A DNA stretch of 64,000 bases from CALDOK01 sp964481655. GTDB taxonomy: Bacteria > Myxococcota_A > UBA796 > JAFGLY01. Location of the stretch: assembly GCA_964481655.1 (NCBI GenBank), contig CAYZVO010000006.1:1-64000 (forward strand). The letters run 5' to 3'. Numbering within the stretch: the stretch's first letter is position 1; every line of letters starts with the position of its first letter. Shown here one piece after another: positions 36,453 to 43,117 of this stretch. Under the pieces are notes generated by a model that made no database searches, was not told where the DNA came from, and saw only the letters and a program-made list of their open reading frames with translations. Both the position numbers and the translations under genes were made by a program.

Positions 36453-38267
36453 ATGCGCTGTGCCCAATGCGCCGCTGACCTACAAGCAGGGTGGGCGGTC
36501 TGCCCGTTCTGCGGAACAAGCACCACACAGGAGTGCAGCGCCTGTGGGCAGACGCTCCAGCCAGCCTGGAAGCTGTGCCCCTACTGTGGCACCGCGGCGG
36601 GGGTGGCCTGCGCACCCCAACCCACCAGCCAGACACCCGACGACGTGGGCCCCATGTCCACCGCTGCCACCTTCTCCGCCCGAGAGTTCTTCACCGAGCT
36701 GTACGGGATCGAGCTGGTCGCGATCTTCCAGCACCTCATGGAAGGTCCGGACGAGTCCGAGGGCGTCGACGGCTGGCTGAACCTCGTCTCTCCGGCCCAG
36801 ATCGAGGCCGCGGCGTCCGGTGGGCTCACCCGGCTGATCGGCCTGGCAGGCGACAGCAACCCCTTCCCGCAGACCGACCCAGGGCTGGCTGAACTCGAGC
36901 GGCGACGGGGCACGCTGCTGGAGCCGCTCCGGCTGTCCCTGGGCGAGCTGCGCGCCACCACCGAAGAGGTCCGCAAGCTCGATCTCCCCAACGGCTTCTT
37001 CGCGGAGTTCTTCCACGGCGCAGGCCAGGCCGCCAATCCCCTCTCCCGCGCAGGGATGGGCGCAGCGGGCGGCGCTGCTATCGGCTCGCTCTTTGCCCCT
37101 GGTGTGGGCACCGCCATCGGAGCGGCCATCGGCGCGATGGTCGGCGGCAGCTCGGAGAGCAAGCGCGTCCAGGGCGTGCTGGAGCGTTGGGACGGTTGCC
37201 TCGATGCTACCCGCGACGCCGCGATCCAGGTCTGCGACAACGCCTGGGACGTCGTCGCCCGCAGCACCGACCTGCCCTACTCGGCCCACTTCGACGAGCT
37301 CGACCGGCAGTGGGCGACCCTCGAGGAGGCCTTCGACGACATGCAGCCCGGCCAGATCCGTGAGTCCGCCGAGGCATTCCTCGAGGCCCACGGACCACTC
37401 GGTACAGCCTTGACCAACCTGACGCGCTTCCTGGGGCTCATCGAGCCCGCGAGCGCCCTGCCGTTCGGGGCGCTGCTCGTGGAACAGCTCTCATGGCGAC
37501 CGGGGGCCTGGGAGCTCGCCGCGGACGCCGCCCTGGCCGCGGGGGACCTGGAGACCTGCCTGTCCTGGGCGGACGAAGGTCTGGAGCTGGACGCCAGCCA
37601 CGAGGGGCTGACCCTGACGAAGATCCAGGCCCTGGCCGCCTCTGGACACGGCACCGAGGCGATGAAGCTGGCAGGCCCCCTGTCCGATGTCGTGGACTCG
37701 TGGGTCCCCCAGGTCTACGCCGCGCGAGGCTTCGTGAGCGCCGGTCAGCCACAAGACGCGGGCCAGGCGCTAAGGGGCTGGGCAGAGCAGGCCGGCGAGG
37801 AAGTCGTGGCGGCAACAATCGCGACCGACCCTCTCCTCGGGCCGGCCCTGGAAGCTGGCAGCCTGGGCTTCGCGGTGGACAAAGAAGGTCGGATGCGTGG
37901 CCTGGTCCAGACCTCGCTGTTCGTCAACGACGAGAACATCTGGTGGGACATGCCCGGGGGCGATCGGGGCCGCAACATCAAGTCCTGGGCTGGCAAGAAC
38001 CGCAAGAACAAGCCGCTGTGGGTCTACGACTGGTCCATCTGGGCCAACGGCAAAGGCGGGCTGGTGATCACCACCCGCAGCGTCATCTGGAAGTGCGCCT
38101 TCTCCGAGCCTGTCCGGTTCCAGCTCGCAAAGCTGGACCCAGACGCCGTCTATGGCGACGACCAGGACCTGGTCATCGAGGGCGAGGCGGTGGACACCGA
38201 GATCGAGGGCCTGGGCGAGGCGCTGGCGGCGCTCATCCAGCAGCTCGCGACCGTGGCGAAGGGGTAG
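36453..38267 (+). CDS. Double zinc-ribbon protein with glycine zipper and PH-like C-terminus
   Basis: This 604-residue protein has no signal peptide. It opens with two zinc ribbons (Cys3/6/17/20 and Cys28/31/42/45). A helical region follows, then a striking glycine zipper at about 201-232 (GMGAAGGAAIGSLFAPGVG and GAAIGAMVGG), which could insert in a membrane. Next come TPR-like helices (WELAADAALAAGDLETCLSW, then DEGLELDASHEGLTLTKIQA). The C-terminal ~130 residues have the strand order of PH/GRAM-like domains (GLVITTRSVIWKCAFSE, PVRFQLAKLD). I know no protein with this exact combination. It may be a cytoplasmic adaptor at the membrane. Flanking genes give no functional clue; it ends 16 bases before a convergent unknown gene. 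Confidence 0.75.
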   Translation: MRCAQCAADLQAGWAVCPFCGTSTTQECSACGQTLQPAWKLCPYCGTAAGVACAPQPTSQTPDDVGPMSTAATFSAREFFTELYGIELVAIFQHLMEGPDESEGVDGWLNLVSPAQIEAAASGGLTRLIGLAGDSNPFPQTDPGLAELERRRGTLLEPLRLSLGELRATTEEVRKLDLPNGFFAEFFHGAGQAANPLSRAGMGAAGGAAIGSLFAPGVGTAIGAAIGAMVGGSSESKRVQGVLERWDGCLDATRDAAIQVCDNAWDVVARSTDLPYSAHFDELDRQWATLEEAFDDMQPGQIRESAEAFLEAHGPLGTALTNLTRFLGLIEPASALPFGALLVEQLSWRPGAWELAADAALAAGDLETCLSWADEGLELDASHEGLTLTKIQALAASGHGTEAMKLAGPLSDVVDSWVPQVYAARGFVSAGQPQDAGQALRGWAEQAGEEVVAATIATDPLLGPALEAGSLGFAVDKEGRMRGLVQTSLFVNDENIWWDMPGGDRGRNIKSWAGKNRKNKPLWVYDWSIWANGKGGLVITTRSVIWKCAFSEPVRFQLAKLDPDAVYGDDQDLVIEGEAVDTEIEGLGEALAALIQQLATVAKG

Positions 38268-38282
38268 TCCAGTCCCGCTGGA

Positions 38283-39413
38283 TCAGTCCTCGAACACGCC
38301 CTTCACCTTCGACCACAGCCCCTTCTTGGGGGCCGGCTCGGCCGCGGTGAGCTGGCGCGAGGGATCGGCCGTGGCCGGCGGTGGCAGGGCCTTGTCGCCG
38401 CCCCCTCCGAGCAGCTTGCCCAGCAGCGGCACCTTGCTGGTCAAGGCGGGGCGATCCTCCCGCGTCGGCAGGGTCTCGAGGTGGTGCAGCCAGCTCTCGA
38501 GCAATTCGCGGGTGAACTGCTCCTGGACCTCGTGGTCCCGGGTGGGCACCACGAAGTGCACGGCGGTGGCCAGCTGGACGCCGCCGGCCTCCAGGGCCCG
38601 CCGCAGGGCCACCCAGAAGATCTCGGTGAGGGTGCGGGCGTGGATCTGGGCGTCGGCCTTGGACAGGCGGAACTCCTTGCGCAGGGCCGCCGCCAGGGCC
38701 GCGTCCATGCTGGCCGCCCGGGGGCCAAGCTCCGGGTGCTCGCGCATGGACTGCACGGCGTTGAAGCCCGAGAAGTTGCGGGAGGCGTCCAGGTCGGCGG
38801 CCACCACGGGCACCGTGGAGGGGCCCGGGGGCAGCGCCGCGATGGCCTGGGCGATGTAGGCGTCGACATCGGTCCACCACTCCGTCGCGTCCGGATCGTC
38901 GTGGATCCGGCGCAGGCGGGAGCGCTCGCGGACGTCGATGCCCGGCCGGCCCAGCTCCACCGCGACCTTGGCGCGATGATCCTCGAGGGCCTGCTCCCGC
39001 GCCAGGATGCTGGCGCGGATGCGCTCGGCCTTCGCCTGGCGGATCTCGCGCTGGGCGTGGTCGAAGAGCAGGTCGGGCAGGGGCAGCTGCTGCAGGAAGG
39101 TGTCCCACCAGGCCAGCTGCTGCTGGGCGGCGCGGTAGGCCTGCTCGCTGGCCAGCAGGTCCATGGTGCTGGACATCCAGCCCAGGCGGGTCATGCCGTC
39201 GGAGACGTGCCCCATGTCGATGAGCAGCGCCGAGACCACATCACCCCAGGCCTGCACGGACACCTGGAGCATGGTGGACATGGAGCGCCGCACCGGCGGC
39301 TTGGGGGAGTCCGTGGTGAGCAGCGCGTCGGTGGACCCGGCCGCCGCGGCCGGCTGTGCCTGATGCACAGCGATAGCGGTCTGCTCGTCAGCAGGTCGGT
39401 GGGGATGGCTCAT
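38283..39413 (-). CDS. Uncharacterised helical cytoplasmic protein
   Basis: This 376-residue protein has no signal peptide or membrane helix. It is mostly alpha-helical, rich in Ala, Arg and Gln, with long amphipathic stretches (QAYRAAQQQLAWWDTFLQQL, REIRQAKAERIRASILAREQ) and a basic, Gly/Lys-rich C-terminus (KKGLWSKVKGVFED). I do not recognise a family. The ATG at 39413 is chosen because the preceding in-frame codons overlap the upstream gene. It starts 7 bases after the MYXO-CTERM lipoprotein gene and is probably co-transcribed with it. Confidence 0.65.
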   Translation of the reverse strand: MSHPHRPADEQTAIAVHQAQPAAAAGSTDALLTTDSPKPPVRRSMSTMLQVSVQAWGDVVSALLIDMGHVSDGMTRLGWMSSTMDLLASEQAYRAAQQQLAWWDTFLQQLPLPDLLFDHAQREIRQAKAERIRASILAREQALEDHRAKVAVELGRPGIDVRERSRLRRIHDDPDATEWWTDVDAYIAQAIAALPPGPSTVPVVAADLDASRNFSGFNAVQSMREHPELGPRAASMDAALAAALRKEFRLSKADAQIHARTLTEIFWVALRRALEAGGVQLATAVHFVVPTRDHEVQEQFTRELLESWLHHLETLPTREDRPALTSKVPLLGKLLGGGGDKALPPPATADPSRQLTAAEPAPKKGLWSKVKGVFED

Positions 39414-39420
39414 GGAGCCA

Positions 39421-40332
39421 TCATACGCGACGTCGACGCCACCCGATGCCGATGAGCCCCAGCAGGCCGGCGATGGCGAGGGCCAGACCACCGGGCCGGG
39501 CCGGCGCAGAGGCGCAGCCCCTGGGCTGCTCGGCGGCGCCGTTGGTGTCGAGGTACGCCTCGACGTCCTCGTAGACCGACTGCATCTGGCTGATGACCAG
39601 GTTCAGGGCCATGGCCTCGGGCACGGAGCTGTCACCCAGCGTGGCGTCGACCCACATGGACTGCAGCGTCAGGGTGCTGCCTTCACCGTAGGGCACCAGC
39701 ACGTTGAGGTAGTACTGATCGTGCAGCTCGAAGCTGTCCCACTCCACCTCGGAGGGTCGGGTCAGCCAGGAGCGCTGCACCATGGCCAGGCCGCTGTCGA
39801 GCTCGACCCAGCGGAAGTAGCTGTAGTTCTCCGAATCCACGTCCCCGATGATCGGGTAGTTGTCCCACAGGTGGTTCTCGGTCTCGAGGTAGTCGCACTC
39901 GAGATCGACGAAGCACTCGGTGTCGGACAGGAAGGTGCGCTCGTAGTCTTCGTGGGCGCCGGGCACGACCTCGACCGGATCGTCCACGGTCAGGGCGATG
40001 GTGAGGGCGTAGGGCGTGTAGCCATCGCTGATGGTGCCCACCGCCGCGCCGAGCATGTCCTCGGTGTTGTGGTTGCGGTCATCGAGCACCTCGACCGCGG
40101 TGTCGCTCAGGTTGGTGACCTGGTAGCCCTCGAGGGTGTCCTCGAGGTTGGCGTTCATCCACAGGTCCAGGTTGACCAGGCCCGCCTCGAGCTCGCGGAC
40201 GTCCTCGTCCGCGGTGTGGGCGAACAGGTAGGCGCACAGCTCGTCCAGCTCTTCCGGGGCGGGGGGCGGCGCTCGGCAGCCGAAGGCCAGGATGATCGGG
40301 ATCGACAGGAACGGAACGAGTGAACAACGCAT
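39421..40332 (-). CDS. Secreted protein with MYXO-CTERM-like tail, paralog of the 9192-9950 lipoprotein
   Basis: This 303-residue exported protein begins with a hydrophobic signal ending ILAFGC, an imperfect lipobox. Its ectodomain is related to the lipoprotein at 9192-9950: it shares (E/M)LDEL..YL, EDYERTFL followed by conserved Cys residues, and a late V.VP...G.TLTLQSMW block. Unlike that paralog it ends with a Cys, a hydrophobic helix and RRRR (GCASAPARPGG, LALAIAGLLGLIGIG, WRRRRV), the plan of MYXO-CTERM surface-sorting tails. The start at 40332 is preferred because the signal peptide follows it directly. It lies upstream of the 376-residue unknown gene and is divergent from the DUF5989 gene. 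Confidence 0.78.
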   Translation of the reverse strand: MRCSLVPFLSIPIILAFGCRAPPPAPEELDELCAYLFAHTADEDVRELEAGLVNLDLWMNANLEDTLEGYQVTNLSDTAVEVLDDRNHNTEDMLGAAVGTISDGYTPYALTIALTVDDPVEVVPGAHEDYERTFLSDTECFVDLECDYLETENHLWDNYPIIGDVDSENYSYFRWVELDSGLAMVQRSWLTRPSEVEWDSFELHDQYYLNVLVPYGEGSTLTLQSMWVDATLGDSSVPEAMALNLVISQMQSVYEDVEAYLDTNGAAEQPRGCASAPARPGGLALAIAGLLGLIGIGWRRRRV

Positions 40333-40445
40333 GGCCCATGCTATGCCACAGGTCGACCCGCCTGCCACCCAGGATCTCGTGCGCGAGCGGATCTCCGGGA
40401 AAAAACGAGGCTATAGTGGAGCAGGACACCCGCCGCGGAGCCACC

Positions 40446-40646
40446 ATGACCCAGCCCACCGCCAGCACACCTCCGGTGATCGAGGCCCGCAAGCAGGGCC
40501 TGCTGCGCGACTTCTGGGACTTCCTGCGCCACGAGAAGGCCTGGTGGCTGACCCCCATCATCGTGGTCATCCTCGCCATGGTGGGCTTCATCGTCTTCGC
40601 CGAGAGCTCCCCGGTGCTTCCGTTCATCTATATGGGCGGGCTGTAG
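40446..40646 (+). CDS. Small membrane protein, DUF5989-like
   Basis: This 66-residue protein has a short cytoplasmic N-terminus, a WDFLRHEKAWWL motif, one membrane helix (TPIIVVILAMVGFIVFA) and an ending of SSPVLPFIYMGGL. The pattern (F..FL...K.WWL.P...., helix, ....PFIY) matches DUF5989 proteins, often found beside SxtJ-like and carbamoyltransferase genes; those are absent here. The ATG at 40446 follows GGAG. A TATAGT box at 40412-40417 could be its -10 element, without a good -35. It ends 6 bases before the next gene, so the two are likely an operon. Confidence 0.78.
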   Translation: MTQPTASTPPVIEARKQGLLRDFWDFLRHEKAWWLTPIIVVILAMVGFIVFAESSPVLPFIYMGGL

Positions 40647-40652
40647 CGCAAG

Positions 40653-41678
40653 ATGGGGCTCGGTCCGGCCCTGTTGCTGGCCCTTGCCGGCTGCACCCCG
40701 AGCGAGTCTGTGGCGACGGTGCAGCCCCTGGACCAGGCCGAGAACGGCGTCTGGATGCGCCGCCACTGGCTGCACGGCGGCCCAGAGGTCGAGGGCCACG
40801 AGGACCGGCTGCGGCGTGAGCTGGCCACAGCCGCCCGCGCCAACGGCATCACCCGGCTCTACCCCTTCCTGGGGCCCATGGACTGGAACGGCCACCCCGG
40901 CTGGCGTCGAGATGGGCGCATCAACCACTACGAGCCCGCACGGGTGCAGGCCTTCACCACGGCGATGGCCGGGCTGGCCCCCGAGCTGCAGGTGATCCCC
41001 TGGACCGGCGGCACCTGGCCCCACGACGTCATCTACGTGGACCGCGAGCGCATCGAGGGCTTCGTGGTCCACACCCGCACCCTCACCCACGAGCTGGGCG
41101 CCCACGGCGTGCAGCTCAACGTCGAGCCCCAGCCCAGCTACACCGAGGGCTTCCTGGAGCTGCTGGCGGAGGTCAAGGCCGCCATCGGCCCCGACAAGCT
41201 GCTGTCCATCGCCGCCTACCCGCCCCCTACCCTGCACCAGCCGGCGCCGGAGGTGCACTGGGAGCTGCCCTTCCTGCGCGAGGTGTGCCTGGCGTCCGAC
41301 GAGCTGGCGGTGATGGCCTATGACACAGGCATCCGGTATCGCTACCTGTATCGCGCCCTGATGGAGCGCTGGACCCGGCAGCTCGCCGAGACCCTGCCAC
41401 CGCCCGAAGAGGGCGGCTGCGTCTGGCTGGTGGGCCTGCCCAGCTACGAGGACGACGAGCCCTGGCACCGCCCGGACGTCGAGACCATCGACGAGGCCCT
41501 GCGGGGGGTCGTGGACGCCCTCGAGGACGGCGCCCCACCCAACTTCCGAGGGGTGGCGATCTACGCGTCGTGGACGACGGACGCCGAAGAGTGGGCCATG
41601 TACGACGCGCTGTGGCGCCCGGGCAGCGAGAGCCCGGCGGTCACGATGCCGGATCTGGTGCTGCCGGACGGGAGCTGA
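40653..41678 (+). CDS. Lipoprotein with a TIM-barrel (GH18-like) fold
   Basis: This 341-residue lipoprotein has lipobox LALAGC (Cys14). The body reads as alternating strands and helices of a TIM barrel: ITRLYPFLGPMDWNG, LQVIPWTGG, HGVQLNVEPQPSYTEGFLEL, LLSIAAYPPPT, ELAVMAYDTGIR, CVWLVGLPSYEDD and FRGVAIYASWTTD. The segment QLNVEP lies where GH18-type glycosidases keep their acidic catalytic motif, with Glu followed by Pro, and VMAYD matches a later conserved strand. I infer a glycan-active or glycan-binding role, but the full DxxDxDxE motif is not present. It overlaps nothing and is 6 bases downstream of the DUF5989 gene. Confidence 0.7.
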   Translation: MGLGPALLLALAGCTPSESVATVQPLDQAENGVWMRRHWLHGGPEVEGHEDRLRRELATAARANGITRLYPFLGPMDWNGHPGWRRDGRINHYEPARVQAFTTAMAGLAPELQVIPWTGGTWPHDVIYVDRERIEGFVVHTRTLTHELGAHGVQLNVEPQPSYTEGFLELLAEVKAAIGPDKLLSIAAYPPPTLHQPAPEVHWELPFLREVCLASDELAVMAYDTGIRYRYLYRALMERWTRQLAETLPPPEEGGCVWLVGLPSYEDDEPWHRPDVETIDEALRGVVDALEDGAPPNFRGVAIYASWTTDAEEWAMYDALWRPGSESPAVTMPDLVLPDGS

Positions 41679-41681
41679 GCC

Positions 41682-42098
41682 TCACAACCCCTTGCGGAAA
41701 AACACCTCCCCGATGTCGTCGGGGTTCATCCCATGGATCACACCGCTCTCCTCGAAGCCCAGCTCGAGGTGCCAGGACAAGGCCGGCGGGTTGTCGTCCT
41801 GAGCGGAGCTGAACAGCATCGCACGGCCCTCGTCGCGGAGCTGATCCTCGAGGCCCCGCAGCAGTGCGGTGGCCACGCCGATGCGGCGGTGGTTGCCCTC
41901 CACCTGCAGCAGCTCGAGGAAGGGCACGCGACCCCACAGCGTCGTGGTCACCACCCAGCCCACGGGGTGGCCGCGGACCAGCGCGAGCATGATGGCGCCG
42001 TCGCGGCGCTTGGACGTCAGCTGTTCATCGGACAGCTTCTGCGACAACGCCGCAGGCAGGGTGTCGGAGGGCTCGGCACGACGAACGGTGATCTCCAT
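41682..42098 (-). CDS. GNAT-family N-acetyltransferase
   Basis: This 138-residue cytoplasmic protein has the GNAT core. Motif A is LELLQVEGNHRRIGVATALL, with the (R/Q)xxGxG/A acetyl-CoA loop as RRIGVA, and motif B is WHLELGFEESGVIH. Upstream strands are DGAIMLALVRGHPVGWVV. The substrate cannot be told from sequence. The ATG at 42098 follows GGAG and removes a Cys/Pro-rich leader that would overlap the upstream gene. It lies 55 bases downstream of a lipoprotein gene on the same strand and ends 4 bases from the convergent GH18-like gene. Confidence 0.85.
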   Translation of the reverse strand: MEITVRRAEPSDTLPAALSQKLSDEQLTSKRRDGAIMLALVRGHPVGWVVTTTLWGRVPFLELLQVEGNHRRIGVATALLRGLEDQLRDEGRAMLFSSAQDDNPPALSWHLELGFEESGVIHGMNPDDIGEVFFRKGL

Positions 42099-42153
42099 GG
42101 GGTCTCCAGCGGTGGCCTGGCGGACAGGGTACCGCCCACAGCGCGGTCTCGGG

Positions 42154-42999
42154 TCAGCGCCCCCACTCGGGATCCACCCGCAGCCAGCTGCCGAAGCGCA
42201 GCTCGACACAGCCCACCGAGGTCTCCGCCGCGGCCAGGCGCAGGTGCTGCACGTAGGAGAACTCCAGGCCCGTGCTCACCGCGAGGGGATCCACCAGCTC
42301 GGCCGGAGCGGTGAAGCCCCCGACTTCGGCGCCTGCCTCGCACAGGGTGAAGGTGCCGACGCCGGCGTGGTGGTTGATGGGGATCTCGGTCCGCACCACG
42401 GTCCCGTCGTCGACGGGTGTCCAGCTCACCGTCAACGCCCCGGGCAGATCGTAGTCGCCCTCGGCGACCACACGAGCCTCGATGGCCCCATCGGCCACGG
42501 TCATCGTTGGCACGGTGACCCGGTCCTGACCGAAGGACAGCTGCAGGGACCAGTCCAGATCCTCGCCCTGGAGCTCTTTGTAGAGGTAGCCCACCTTGTT
42601 GTCGGCGTCGGCGAAGCTCCATGTGTCTCCGCTCCGCGCGGTCACGTGCAGGTCGGTGAAGGGTGCTGGCGGGGGCACACAGTCACCGTCGCCAGCACAG
42701 ACGAGGGGAGCCTGGCAGTCGCCGCAGGACGACGCGCTGTAGCGGTGGAGGGTGCAGTGGCCGTGGGTCTCGACGGGGACCCCCGTGTACGGCTCCGGCG
42801 CGTTCTTGATCTGACCGCTCATCGTGAGGCCGCCGTCGTCGTGCCGCAGGTCGATCCAGCCCACGCGCTCCAGGCGGTCGCAGCCCTGCCCGATGGTCGC
42901 CTCGCTGCGGGTGAGCGCAGTGTCGTCAGGAGGCGGCGGGCTGGTGTCGCTGGAGGGGCGACAGGCGGGCAGGAGCAGCAGGATCAGGGGAACGCGCAT
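42154..42999 (-). CDS. Uncharacterised Cys-rich lipoprotein
   Basis: This 281-residue lipoprotein has the signal MRVPLILLLLPAC and a Ser/Pro/Asp tether (RPSSDTSPPPPDDTALT). The central region holds a cluster of Cys residues (SSCGDCQAPLVCAGDGDC), and the rest is beta-rich (WSLQLSFGQDRVTVPTMTV, LTVSWTPVDDGTVVRTEIP). I do not recognise the family. The start at 42999 is preferred over in-frame ATGs further upstream because the signal sequence begins there. It is divergent from the lamin-tail protein gene, with 118 bases between them. Confidence 0.7.
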   Translation of the reverse strand: MRVPLILLLLPACRPSSDTSPPPPDDTALTRSEATIGQGCDRLERVGWIDLRHDDGGLTMSGQIKNAPEPYTGVPVETHGHCTLHRYSASSCGDCQAPLVCAGDGDCVPPPAPFTDLHVTARSGDTWSFADADNKVGYLYKELQGEDLDWSLQLSFGQDRVTVPTMTVADGAIEARVVAEGDYDLPGALTVSWTPVDDGTVVRTEIPINHHAGVGTFTLCEAGAEVGGFTAPAELVDPLAVSTGLEFSYVQHLRLAAAETSVGCVELRFGSWLRVDPEWGR

Positions 43000-43117
43000 G
43001 GGCCCACCATACCCGAACGCCCCCGACACCGCGCCGGCACATCGTGGTAGCTTGGTCAGCGACAAAGGCCCCTCGAACGCCCTGAGCCCGTGAGGGACCA
43101 CCGCCGGAGGATGCGAC

